From the NCBI GenBank assembly GCA_033557465.1, contig CM066041.1:153549532-153613531 (forward strand): a stretch of DNA of 64,000 nucleotides, written 5' to 3'. The position numbers were made by a program, and so were the translations under genes. This document shows, in pieces, positions 9,031 through 19,609 of the stretch. Within the stretch, counting starts at the first letter, position 1. Every line of letters begins with the position of its first letter. The notes beneath the pieces were generated by a model. That model was given only the letters and a program-made list of their open reading frames with translations. It had not been told where the DNA came from and made no database searches. Origin of the DNA: Ichthyophis bannanicus. Taxonomy: Eukaryota; Chordata; Amphibia; Gymnophiona; Ichthyophiidae.

Positions 9031-11456
9031 CAGAGAGATAAGTGTCTAAAGTCAGGTGAGACAGTGTAGTCCATTTGATCATCTTATTGCCGGTCAATTT
9101 CAGGAATTTTACACTTGACTACAGTATATACAGTGGAGGGTTATTCAACATCAGAAACTATGAAGACTTTTTATGGTGTTACAATAACCTACACTCTCTG
9201 AGGCACAGTGAGGCCCACTAGGTTGGATGTCAGTAGAAGATATGGAATGTGCAATCACAAGTCTACCTGTTAATAAAGCATCAGGATCCAATGGGTTCGC
9301 AGTTGAATTTTATCAGTTGTTCAAAGGACCATTGACTCCACAGTCTATATCAGAGCTTGCAAGAAGAGGGTGGATCTCGGGGCACATTTAAAGAAGCATG
9401 TATAGTAGTATTTGAAAGCCAAGGAAGGATCCTATACTAATGAGTAATTATAGACCAATCTCACTGATTGATATTGATTGAAAGATATATGCCAAAGTCC
9501 TGGGCCATACACCTTGGGGAAGTGTTGGAATACTTTATTCATAGAGACCAGTGTGGCTTTATAAAAGGTCATATGGCCTCGGATAATGCTCGCATATTCT
9601 GCGTTCTGATGTATCCTGCACAGAGGCAGCAGGCTCCATTCGTGGTGGTGGTATCACTTGATGTGCAAAAAGCATTTGATTTATGTAGAATGGGGTCATT
9701 TATTCGGGGCAATGGAATGGCTTGGCTTGGGTGAACAATACATTCAAATAGTATATATACTGTACACTGGACCAACTGCACAGATTCTGGTTAACGGGTA
9801 AGTGTCTGATACTATCTAATTATATCGGGGGACAAGGCAAGGATGTCCATTGTCACCGCTCCTCTTCAATATTGCTCTTGAACCATTGGTCATTGCTACT
9901 CAACAGTGCAGGGACATCCACAGAGTGTGAATGGGAATGCAAGAATACAAATTATCTTTGTATGCAGATGATGATATGGCTTATGTGTTAGTGAACTCCA
10001 TACCCTGTCTTTTGAAGATAGTTGAGTACTTTGCATCTCTTTCTGGGTATAGTATCAATTGCTCTTAGACACAAATAATGCCACTAAATGATTTTGTACA
10101 TAAAAACAGTTGCAGGATCTTTCTGTGCAATGGTGTTCTAAAAATGATAAAGTATTTCAGAATAAAGTTTTTTTATCATACTTTTGGAGGAAAGAGCAGT
10201 TAGCAACACCGAATTCATGCTACTGTGGGTCAGATGTTGCTAACTGGTTGGTCTGTGCTATAGGCAGCAGAATAGGGTGGGCCACTGAGGACATGGGCCC
10301 CTCTAATATTTTGCCAAACACAGCATCAGCAGCTAGAGTTTGGAGGCAGGGCTAGAGATTGGTTTGGTTGGCCTCTCCATCCAAAAGGATGTTCTGCTAC
10401 CCCTGGTCCCTGCTATGGCTCTTTTGGTGCGTACATGTCGATACAATAAAAATGATAGAAGCCCCAAAGCATTTGTTGACTATATTGCTTCTTGCTCTTC
10501 TTGAGAGCATATGTCACCTGATTGACAGACTTCTTTCTCAATTTCTGTGGAAAGGGAAATGTCTTCAAATAGTTCTTAGGAAGCTGAAATTCCCTAAACA
10601 ATGGAGCAACTTTCCCAGGTGCTGGTTAAGGTGTCTGAAGAGATGGAAAAAATTATATGCGTTCAACTAGAAAGAGCTGCTTCAGACAGTTCTCCTTATG
10701 CTGGCACCAGCCACGACTTTTCGGCAGCTTGAGAAGAGTGTCCGAGTTACTGTGCAGGCCTTCACTAAGCTGAAGGATGCTCTAGTGAAGAAAGATATGG
10801 AAGAGGTCCCAAGAACTGCACCTCTGTGATGGAAGCCAAGATTTTGAATTGGTGGAGAGACGATAAACTGGAAAGTTTGGCAAGCTAGGCAAATCTGGAT
10901 GCTTAATCAGTTGCTAGAAGGCTCTGTCTTTTGCAACCCTAAAATGAAGCTCAGGCTACCAGATAGCCAGTACTTTGCCTTGTTGCAGGTTAGCTATGCT
11001 ATATTAGTGACCAATATGGACAGATGATTTTAATGATAGTTCACAGATTAATAATAGTAGGTCTGCAATCTCATATTTCAGTTCTTTCAACACCCTCGGG
11101 TTTATACCAGCCGGTCTAGGTGATTTATTACTGTTTAGTTTATCAAATAGCTGTAATATATCTTCCCGGTTTATCGATTTATTTATTTCAATTCTTCTGC
11201 TGCATCATCTTTAAATACCATTTCAATCATGGGTAACTTCCCTACATCTTCTTCAGTAAAGACCGAAGCAAAAAATTAATTCAATCTCTCTGCTATAGCC
11301 TTGTCCCCTCTTAGTGCCCCTTTTACCCCTCTATCATCTAATGATCCAATTGACTCTCTCACAGGATGTTTTTGCTATGAATATACTTGAAAAAGTTTTT
11401 ATTATGCATTTTTGCTTCCACAGCAAGCTTCTTTTCAAATTCTCTCTTTGCCTGCT

Positions 11457-12119
11457 TTATCTATGCCTTGCATCTGACTTGCCAGTGCTTGTATTGTTTC
11501 CAGTTTGTGTCATCTGGCTCCTTTTTCCGTTTCCTGAAACATGATTTTTTTTGGCTACAACAGCCTCTCTGACCTCACCTTTAAACCATGCTGGCAGTTT
11601 ATTGGACTTTCTGCCACCTTTCTTAAAGCATGGAATACAGCTTGTCTGGGCTTCCAAGATAATATTTTTAAATAATGCCCATGCTTGATGTAAATCTTTA
11701 ACCTTTGTAACTGCTTCTTTTAGTTTTTTCTTAAATGTATTGCTCATTTTATCATAGTCTCTCTTTAGAAAGTTAAAAGGCAGTACTGTGGATTTCCTTG
11801 CTGTCCCTCCTCCATTTATGAAATCAAACACGATCATGCTATGATCACTATTGCCAAGTTGCCCCAACACCCTTATCTCTTGCACCAGATCTTGTGTTCC
11901 ACTAAGGACTAGGTCCAAAATGGCTTCCCCTCTTGTCAGTTCATGAACTAGCTGCTCTAAGAAGCAGTCATTTATTTCATCTAGAAACTTTATCTTCCTA
12001 GCATGTCCTGCCTCGACACTGACCCAGTCAATACTGGGGTAATTGAAACCCCCTATTATTATTATTGTATTGTAACTTTTGCTAGCTTCCCTGATTTCTT
12101 TGAGCATTTCATCATCCAT
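11457..12119 (-). pseudogene. CR1 ORF2, C-terminal endonuclease and linker
   Basis: Part of the CR1 APE-type endonuclease. It begins MDDEMLKEIREASKSYN, followed by GGFNYPSIDW (the family has GDFNYP; Asp is replaced by Gly here). LVHELTRGEAILDLVLS and LGNSDHSMIVFD contain the conserved SDH active-site His region. The rest is the endonuclease-RT linker (ALFKNIILEAQ, CIPCFKKG). 220 codons open, but neither start nor end is native: endonuclease N-terminal residues lie upstream beyond a frame break, and RT is missing. Inactive by truncation. Confidence 0.75.
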
Positions 12120-13659
12120 CTGTTCATTCTGCCAGACAGTCAGTAGTATAGCCCCACTGCTATTGACTTTCCCTTTTTATATGGAATTTCAATCCATAGA
12201 GATTCTACCGTGTGTTTTGTTTCTTGCAACATTTTAATCCTGTGTGACTCAATGCCCTTTCTAACATAGAGTGCAAACCCTCCACCAATTTGATCTACTC
12301 TATCATTGTGATATTATTTGTACCCAGGTATCACAGTGTCTCACGGGTTGTACTCCTTCTACCAGGTCTCTGAGATATCAATCATATCTAATCTCTCCCA
12401 TCCTCAGAATTTTGCCCAGTTCCTAACAAATTCAAAACCCTCTTCTTTGCACCATCATCTCATCCACGCTCTGCCTGCCATTTGGTTCCTGCGCATAGAA
12501 CAGGAAACATTTCTGAGAATGCTACCCTGGAAGTTCTGGATTTAAACTTCCTACCTAAAAACCTAAATTTGGCCTCCAGAACCTCCCTACCACATTTTCC
12601 TATGTCATTGGTACCAACATGTACCAAGACAGCAGACTTCTCCCCAGTGTGCTATATAACACCTTGTCTAGGTGACGCTTGAGGTCCGCTACCTTTGCAC
12701 CAGGCAGGTATGTTACCAAGCAATCCTCACGTCTACATGCCTAATGATCGAATCACCAACTATAATGGCTGTCCTAACCCTGCCCTCTTGGACATATGAC
12801 CCTGGAGAAACCTCCTTGGTATGAGAGAGTTGTACATCACCTGGAGGACAGGTCCTAGCTACAGGATCACTTCCTGCCACACCCGGGTGATGCTATCCTG
12901 TCCCGTGACCTCTCTCCTCCATGGTTACAGGAAAGTTTCCAGACTGGAGATGGGACTTCAGTACTATGTCCCTGTAGGTTTCATCTATATACCTCTCTGT
13001 CTTTCTTATGTCCTCCAAGTCTGCTACTCAAACCTCCAGAGATCGGACTCGTTCTCTGAGAGCAAAGAGCTCCTTGCATCTAGTGCATACGTAAAACCCC
13101 TCACCAACTGGGAGAAAATCATGCATGTGACACTCCATATAAAAGACTGGAAAACCCCCATCTCGCTGCTGGACTGCTGTCTGCATCTTAGTTTTAAGGT
13201 TTTGTTCAGATATTAAAATTGTTTACTTACTTAGGATTGAAGGGTATAATATAACTATACCTTGTATATTAAATGTATTTTATGCATCTCAAGAATAATT
13301 AATCTCAGGTCCTTAATAAATGTCTTCCTGAAAGTGATTATGGGTGCCTCCCCCCCTTTAACAGGTTTAAGAGCCTATAAAGCTAAGATTATCCCAGGGG
13401 TGAGTGGGAGTTAGAGAGGGAGGGAAAGAAGACTTACCGACTGGCTTGCTAGACGGTGCCCTGACCTGTGCTTCTAAGTTAAAGTCTTACCAATTTCCTG
13501 GTGAGTCACAAAGCCCTTGGTTTAATAGAGGGGACCTTTCAAATTGCCCCTTTGATCTGTCACTTGCCTCTAACACCTATTTAAGACAACTTCACAGATG
13601 TTTTGCTTTCGAACTGGAAGGCCTCTTTGTAAAGGTCACTAGAAACAAGTTTAGATCTT

Positions 13660-13805
13660 TGTACTCGGAGACTATTTATTCTATTTATATGCTAAGCTAT
13701 ACTCAGATTTGATTTAAATAGAAAAGCTCTCTAGAAACAGTTATTTCAGTAACTATTTATTTTTCTTTCTATGCTCAACTATACTCTGATTTGATTTAAA
13801 TGAAA
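13660..13805. repeat. Tandem duplication (about 65-70 bp) in CR1 5' UTR
   Basis: Two units share ACTATTTATT, CTAAGCTATACTC or CTCAACTATACTC, and TGATTTGATTTAAAT. Tandem units in a LINE 5' UTR often act as promoter monomers; that role is inference here. Confidence 0.65.
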
Positions 13806-13989
13806 AGTTCTGAGGTGGTACTAAGATTTGACTGACTCAGCAAACACGCTGAATTCTAAAATACACAAATTTATCTGCTTTAACCCAAAGATTACCCTTT
13901 TTCCCCAAGATTTAGAATATATTCCAGAAGATAAATACTTACAAATGCAGATCTATTTCCAGTTGCAGTAGTCCCTCTGGGTAGTCCTT

Positions 13990-14375
13990 TGTACATGTCG
14001 ACATTAAATTTCATTTGCCTTCCCTATGCCCCATCTTGCAAGGTCCTCATACAGTTTCTCTCACAATCTGCTTGTTGAATAATTTTTATAGCATCTACAG
14101 ATTTTTATCACCTCACTTGTTCCCTTTTCCAGATTTATAAATGATGCTAGAACCTCTCTGGGGGATGCCGCTATTTACCTATCTCCACTGAGTAAATTAA
14201 CCATTTAGTCTACTTTGTTTCCTATCTTTTAGCCAATTTCCATTCCAAAATAAGACATTGCTACCTATCCCATCATTTTTTACATTTCCGCAGGAGTTTC
14301 TCATGAGACACTTTGTCAAATGCCTTCTGAAAACCTAGGTACAGTATGTCAACCGTCTCATCTTGACCTATGTAA
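13990..14375 (-). mobile_element. CR1 LINE fragment (reverse transcriptase region)
   Basis: Minus-strand sequence matching the RT stretch of other CR1 copies (compare 52220-52625): the DKCKVMH-type region at the low end through to the segment encoding GLPKAFDKVSH-type motifs at the high end. Separate from the CR1 5' region at 11027-13965 because the order of parts is wrong for one element. Confidence 0.7.
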
Positions 14376-14624
14376 CCCTTGTTTTGTGGGCACGTCCAAG
14401 GGGAGACTTGAGAATTATTTTCCCCAGCTCTTTCTCTGCTATCACTCAATATATGCGCTCTTGCTTCCAGGGGCAGGCTCCTGTTGGAAAGGGGGGTGGG
14501 GGGAGGAGAAGAAGGAATTTCCCTTCAAGGTCCAATTATTCTTTACTGAAGACTTGTATAAAATAGAAAGTTGCTTTAAAATAATCTTGATATCAAAAAG
14601 AACCACAAGGGAGAGAAATATCCA
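14376..14624. other. Unassigned sequence
   Basis: No gene or recognised repeat; includes a GGGGGGTGGGGGGAGGAGAAG purine stretch near 14490-14512. Confidence 0.3.
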
Positions 14625-14632
14625 AATGTCCA

Positions 14633-14906
14633 AAGAAACCCCTTTGAAACAATTCCCTTTTGTTTATTAACTAGAAAAAATAGTGAAATGAAACTACCTA
14701 TAAAGATTACTTTTTGTCGGACCATTTGCCATGACAGAAAACCCTCTTGAAGCAAACACTTGAATAAAAGAGAGCATTTGTTTCAATAGGGTTTTCTGTC
14801 ATGGCAAATGGTCCGACAAAAAGTAATCTTTATAGGTAGTTTCAGTTCACTAATTTTTCTAGTTAATAAACAAAAGGGAATTGTTTCAAAGGGGCTTCTT
14901 TATTTT
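14633..14906. mobile_element. Foldback element with 8-bp flanking duplication
   Basis: Arms of about 125 bases (from AAGAAACCCCTTTGAAAC at 14633 and its complement ending GTTTCAAAGGGGCTTCTT at 14900) pair with few mismatches around a loop of about 25 bases near 14760-14783. The 8-mer AATGTCCA occurs at both edges (14625-14632 and 14907-14914), consistent with transposase-mediated insertion of a non-coding foldback element. The right side carries an extra TATTTT before the duplication. Confidence 0.7.
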
Positions 14907-14914
14907 AATGTCCA

Positions 14915-15380
14915 ATCCTGAGCACATTAAAACAATATAATGCTCCTCTATCTGTGTCTGTGATCTCTTGTACTTTTTCCAGTTCTTTAAGGTTACTGGT
15001 TTCCCATGTGTTAAATAAACATAGTTTTTGAATTGAATTTCCAATTTAAATATCCAGGGGCCCTCTTCCTCTGGGAGCTCCTTCCACACAAGTACTTTTT
15101 CTCTTTTTTGTTAAGCTCCAGTGTAGGACTTTTGCTCTCCCTCACAGCTCTTGTGCGTATAGTCCAAGATTTTCAGTTAATTCCTTTATTTTACAGTCAG
15201 GCAGACGGCTGAGTGAAATCTTTTGTCTTCTCACATACACTGCAGAGAGGACATACACTTAAAACTTAAGGCTGACTTGGTCAGACGACAAAATATGGGC
15301 TTAAAGGCTGATCCCAAACAGAAAGACACTGGACTTCTAATAAAATTCAAACTACAATCCTTGCTGCCACCTAGGGGTGT
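14915..15380. other. Unassigned sequence
   Basis: No recognised gene or element. An open minus-strand frame (14886-15089, from MWKELPEEEGPW) crosses the foldback boundary and matches nothing I know. Confidence 0.3.
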
Positions 15381-16068
15381 GTGGCACTGGCAGAGAAGGG
15401 CACAGATAAAAGGGATCCGCCAGAGGAGAGGAGTTCCCGAGGCGGGGTGTAGAGTGAGATAAGAGAGGAAAGATAGTGAAAAGCCGCAGAACGAATGCAC
15501 TTGTAGGTGAATATGAGAAGTTTGAACTGGATGCAGAAACTGATAGGGAGCCAGTGAAGTGGCTTGAGAAGACGGGTTACATGAGCATAGCGACACTGGC
15601 AGAAGATAAGTCGTGCAGCTGAATTTTGAACAAATTGAAGGGGAGAGAGATGATTAGAGGGAGGCCAGCAAGGAGCAGGATAATCAAGGTGGGAGGTGAC
15701 TAGTGAGTAGATAAGAGTCTTGGTAGTGTGAGTGGAAAGGAAGGGACAAATTTTGCTGATGTTATAGAGAAAGAAGTTGCATGTTATAGCCATCTGCTGG
15801 ATGTGACCGGAGAAAGAGAGAGTAGAATCAAAGGTTGCGAGCTGAGGAAACAGGGAGGAGTGTAGAGTTATCTACAGAAATAGGTGGTGGGGGGAGGGGG
15901 GTTAGGGGGAAAGATAAGGAGCTCAGTTTTGGCCTTGCTCAATTTCAGATGGCGATGAGATATCCAGGCAGCAATGTTGGAGAGACTGGATTCCTGGAGA
16001 GATTTCAGGCGTAGAGAGGTAAATCTGAGAGATGGTCAGCATAAAGATTGTACTGAAAACCATGGGAG
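15381..16068 (-). mobile_element. L2 LINE fragment (C-terminal and RT-distal region)
   Basis: Minus-strand translation includes YAHVTRLLKPLHWLPISFCI and YTPPRELLSSG, the conserved C-terminal part of L2-type ORF2. The higher coordinates run back toward the reverse transcriptase. Colinear with 34440-34960 and 50925-51390. Directly abuts the CR1 at 16069. Confidence 0.78.
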
Positions 16069-16263
16069 GAAATAAGTGCACTCATGAGACAACTTGTCAA
16101 AGGCTTTCTCAAAATCCAGATACACTATATCAACCGACTCACCTTTGTCTACCTGTTTATTCACGCCTTCGAAAAAACATAACAGATTAGTAAGACAAGA
16201 CCTTCCTTTGCCAAATCCATGTTGGCTTTCTCCCATTAAACCATGACTATCTACATGTTCACT
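16069..16263 (-). mobile_element. CR1 LINE, left part (split by DIRS)
   Basis: Minus-strand CR1 RT: SQHGFGKGRSCLTNLLCFFEGV and VYLDFEKAFDKLSH. It stops at GTTCACT; the colinear continuation is at 22142, identifying the DIRS insertion between them. Confidence 0.85.
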
Positions 16264-16455
16264 AAAGAGAAATTAGACTTACCTGCTAATTGTAATTCCT
16301 TGAGGAACTCCAGTTCAGTCCTCCACCTCTGGGTAGTGTACCTCCTCCTGCAGCATTGGAGACTGGGCATGTCCAAATTGTGATATCACTGGATATATCC
16401 TGCTGGTCTCTCCCATCAGCCCCAGTGAACTATTGACAAAGCAGACTCAAAGGAG
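16264..16455. repeat. DIRS left inverted terminal repeat
   Basis: Outer end AAAGAGAAATTAGACTTACC is unique to this side. From about 16303 it is the complement of the right terminal repeat (22008-22133), sharing CCAGTTCAGTCCTCCACCTC, GAGACTGGGCATGTCC and GGATATATCCTGCTGG. Confidence 0.9.
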
Positions 16456-16689
16456 CAACAAATAAGTAGCTATAACATCAAAACCAACTGTTAACAACTA
16501 AATTCCCTTAAATTACGAGGAAACTACTTCTCACCCCTTTCTCCCCCCAAAAAAAACAAGAGAGAGGGAAGAACAGATTAAGGATAAGCACCGCGGACCC
16601 GAAAACCCTGAAAGGATCCACAGAACTGAACCTGACCCCTCCCCCAGACAAGGGAAACATCTGACGTAACCATCCCCGGGCGGGAATCA

Positions 16690-16790
16690 GGACTGAACTG
16701 GAGTTCCTCAAGGAACTACAATTAGCAGATAAGTCTAATTTCTCTTTCCTTATCGTTCCTCCAGTTCAGTCCTCCACCTTTGGGATGTAA
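16690..16790. repeat. DIRS internal complementary region
   Basis: 16691-16746 is the complement of the left element end (16264-16319) with two or three mismatches. From about 16747 it becomes the complement of the right element end (CCTTATCGTTCC against GGAACGACAAGG). The junction TCTCTTT/CCTTATCG therefore matches the two element ends joined head to tail, the feature used in the DIRS-1 circle replication model. Confidence 0.9.
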
Positions 16791-16801
16791 CAGAGCAGTA
16801 A

Positions 16802-17860
16802 TCATTGGGAGGGACCTGTCCAACCAGATTGCAACACCGCTGACCCGAAACAGGCATCATTCGCCACCTGAAATTCCAGGCGATAGTGTTTACTGACAGT
16901 ATGAAGAGACGACCAGGTGGCTGCTCTGCAAATCTCCACTGGCGGAACCAAACTATGCTCCGCCCAAGAAGTCGCTTGTGCTCTAGTAGAGTGAAATCGT
17001 AACCCCACAGGCACCTGACGACCCTGCAAGATATATGCTGACGCTATTGCCTCTCGGACCCATCTGGAAATCGAAGCTTTAGCTGCCGTTTCCCCTTTAC
17101 GCGGACCTCCAAAAAGAATGAATAGGCGATCAGACTTACGAAAAGATTCCGAGACCTTTAAGTATTGACGCAGAACTCTTTTTATGTCCAACCGACGAAG
17201 ACTATGGTCCGAGACGTTCTTTTCCATAGGCCCCAATACAGGCAATGAGACCGATTGATTCAGGTGGAAGGGAGAAATTACCTTGGGCAAAAAAGGAAGG
17301 TACCGGCCGCAAGACCACCTTTTCTTTGGAAAAAGACAAGAACGGTTCCGGACAGGACAAAGCCTGCAACTCCGAAACTCGACGTGCCGAATAAATGGCC
17401 ACTAAAAACACTTTTTAAAGTTAAATCCTTGATCGAAGCTTGATGCAAGGGCTCGAAAGGTTCCTTAGTCAACGCCTCCAAAACCAAGTTGCGATCCCAC
17501 GGGGGAACCACGATACTGCGAGAAGGCCACAGCCGAGACACCGCTTTTAGAAACCGAATCACGTCGATATGGAGCCCAAGGCTACTCCTTGAACCTTACC
17601 TCTATAGCAGGAAAGAGCTGCCAGCTGGACCCTTAAGGAGCTGGCTGCCAGGCCCTTATCAAAACCGTCCTGTAAGAAACTTAATACCAAAGGTATAGAA
17701 ACTGTGGCAGCACGGATCTGCCGCTGAGAGCAACAGTCCGCAAATATACGCCATATTTGTACATACACTTGGGAATTGGACCTCTTTCGGGTCGGAAGCA
17801 AGGTTGCAATCACCGCTCCAGAATAGCCTTTTTTTTCCCTTAACCTAATCCTTTCAATGG
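16802..17860 (-). pseudogene. DIRS tyrosine recombinase, frameshifted
   Basis: Integrase-like tyrosine recombinase that would insert the circular DIRS cDNA. Read on the minus strand in pieces: N-terminal core-binding part at about 17860-17562 (VYVQIWRIF, VLSFLQDGFDKGL, SLRVQLAALSCYRGK), then WDRNLVLEAL at 17562-17440. Next comes 17411-17285 with SARRVSELQAL (first catalytic Arg), then 17290-16802 with FHSTRAQATSWA (HxxR) and KHYRLE (presumed nucleophilic Tyr). At least three frameshifts, near 17562, 17411 and 17288, break it. Catalytic residues look preserved although the frame is lost. The start overlaps the end of the RT frame, as in other DIRS elements. Confidence 0.85.
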
Positions 17861-19555
17861 CCAAGCTATAAGTGAGAACCAATCCACCTGAGGCATTCGA
17901 AGAGGTCCCTGAATCAAAAGATTCTCCGTTGCCGGCAATCCCCAAGGATCCTCGTCGAGCAAATGAACTAGAACGGCATACCACGGACGTCTTGGCCAAT
18001 CTGGAGCCACTAACACCACTCTCCCCCAGTGAGCTTTGATGCGCTGCACCACTCGACCTATGAGCGCCCACGGAGGAAATACATAGAGAAGACTGGGCGA
18101 TGGCCATTGTTGCATCAGGGCATCGATACCCTCTGACATCTTTTCTCGTCTTGTGCTGTAGAAGTGACTCGCCTTGGCCAACCGAAAAGTCGCCATGAGA
18201 TCCATGATTGGAGGACCCCACCTGAGTACTATCTGGGCAAACACCTCCGGGTGAAGTTCCCATTCTCTGGCATCCACCTGGACTCTGCTGAGAAAATCTG
18301 CCATCACATTGTCTGTTCCCGCTATGTGCGCCGCCGAGATTGCCTGTAGTCGAGGCTCCACCCAGGCGAACAGGGCGCCTGCTTCCTCTTCCATGGCCGC
18401 GCTTCACGTGCCTCCCTGATGATTGATGTAAGCCACTTTCATGGAGTTGTCTGACAGCACTCGTACCGCTCGTCCTTTCACCGCGGTCTCGAATGCTTGA
18501 AGTGCTAGGACTACTGCTCTTAGTTCTAGACGGCTGATTGACCACTGTGCCTCCTGATCGCTCCAAGTTCCTTGTGCAATGAGCTCCCTGCAATGAGCTC
18601 CCCAGCCTGCGAGACTTGCATCCATCAACACAGGAAGCCACTGCGGCTGCTCCAGTGGCATGCCTGCCGCCAGATTTCTTGGGCAAAGCCACCACTGAAG
18701 GGACCGCCTGACTCGCAATGGACAGGGAAGACGTTTGTTCAGCGAATTGTTCTTGTGCGACCAGCGGCGGAGCAACGACCTCTGCAACGGGCGCATGTGA
18801 GCTCTGGCCCATGGCACTACCTCCAGGGTCGCCGCCATTGTCCCCAGTACACGAAGATAGGTCCAAGCTGACGGAGCTGGCGTCGATACAAACGTGCGCG
18901 CTAGCTGCTGAAGGGCCCGAGCTCGTCGATCTGGCAGAAACACTGCTCTCAAGCGAGTGTCGAGCCGCACCCCTAAGTATTCTAGAACCTGAGACGAAAC
19001 CAAACAGCTCTTGGTCGCATTGACTACCCAACCGAGACTCTGAAGGAACGTCACCACTCTGCTTGTAACTTGCATGCTCTCGGCCTTGGATTTTGCCCGA
19101 ATCAACCAATCGTCGAGGTAAGGGTGAACTAAGATACCTTCCTTTTGCAGCGCCACTGCCACCACCATAACCTTGGTGAAGGTGTGTAGCGCCATCGCCA
19201 AACTGAAGGGCAATGCTTGAAACTGAAAATGCCCCCACGGAAGAGCAAACCTTAGGAACCTCTGATGAGCTGTTCATATAGGGATGTGCAAGTACGCCTC
19301 GGTAAGATTGAGAGAAGTCAAAAATTCTCCTTGCCGAACCGCCACTACTACTGACTGTAATGTCTCCATTCGAAAGTGCGGCACTCTAAGACTGCGATTT
19401 ACTCTCTTGAGGTCCAGAATAGGACAAAGAGACACGTTTTTTTTTTTTTTGTACCACAAAATAGAGTAACGACCGATGCCGTAGAGCTCCTGCGGTACCG
19501 GCACCACCGTTCCCAATTGTAAGAGATGGTCTAATGTCTGCCGAACCGCGACCAT
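17840..19555 (-). pseudogene. DIRS reverse transcriptase, RNase H and methyltransferase-like polyprotein, two in-frame stops
   Basis: Minus-strand frame running 19555 to 17840, with two TGA codons (near 19274-19276 and 18404-18406) and no frameshift. RT: PILDLKRVNRSLRVP, LTSLNLTEAYLHIP, then the catalytic YLDDWLI near 19105. RNase H: LMDASLAGWGAH (Asp), SRLELRAVVLAL (Glu), LSDNSMKVAYIN (Asp) and AGTDNVMADFLSR (Asp). After RNase H comes a domain with DLMAT...HFYST and YVFPPWALI, resembling the DAM-like adenine methyltransferase of vertebrate DIRS elements (catalytic PPW). Both stops are TGA and so could be CGA decay. A 572-codon frame overlapping this region is a shadow except for its recombinase C-terminus. 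Confidence 0.88.
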
Positions 19556-19609
19556 TCTCTGATGCCCCCTGCAATCTAGTACTGGACGCCCAAACTCAAG
19601 AGCATAACC

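Larger units (their letters stand above)
8030..11026 (+). pseudogene. L1-clade LINE ORF2 (endonuclease and reverse transcriptase), decayed
   Basis: ORF2 of an L1-clade element (nicking endonuclease plus reverse transcriptase for target-primed integration). Endonuclease traces occur at 8050-8140. RT begins near 9250 (NKASGSNGFAVEFYQ), then SNYRPISLID near 9450, QCGFIKG near 9550, SLDVQKAFD near 9655, [14 protein letters not shown] near 9835 and the catalytic LYADDDMAY near 9962. C-terminal domain traces (LIDRLLSQFLWKGK) lie at 10500-10560. Frameshifts and stops are frequent. An L2-type fragment is inserted at 8140-8358. The 3' end is cut off by the CR1 at 11027. Confidence 0.78.
11027..13965 (-). 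mobile_element. CR1 LINE: 5' UTR, ORF1 and endonuclease region
   Basis: Minus-strand CR1, from 5' UTR (about 13965-13200) through an ORF1-like segment (about 13200-12330) and endonuclease (about 12330-11750), stopping in the linker before reverse transcriptase. The longest open frame is 11457-12119. The sequence after it (11027-11450) matches other CR1 copies at 53340-53700. The 5' UTR holds a two-unit tandem repeat (13660-13805). It overwrites the 3' end of the preceding L1. Confidence 0.8.

Noticed and set aside
14886..15089. 67-codon minus-strand frame starting MWKELPEEEGPW
   Set aside because: It crosses the foldback-element boundary, so its end is made of repeat sequence; no recognised domain or splice context.
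17559..19277. 572-codon minus-strand open frame, the longest in the window
   Set aside because: Most of it is an out-of-frame shadow of the DIRS RT/RNase H/methyltransferase-like frame. Only its last ~100 codons (below about 17860) are real recombinase sequence, and these are described there.
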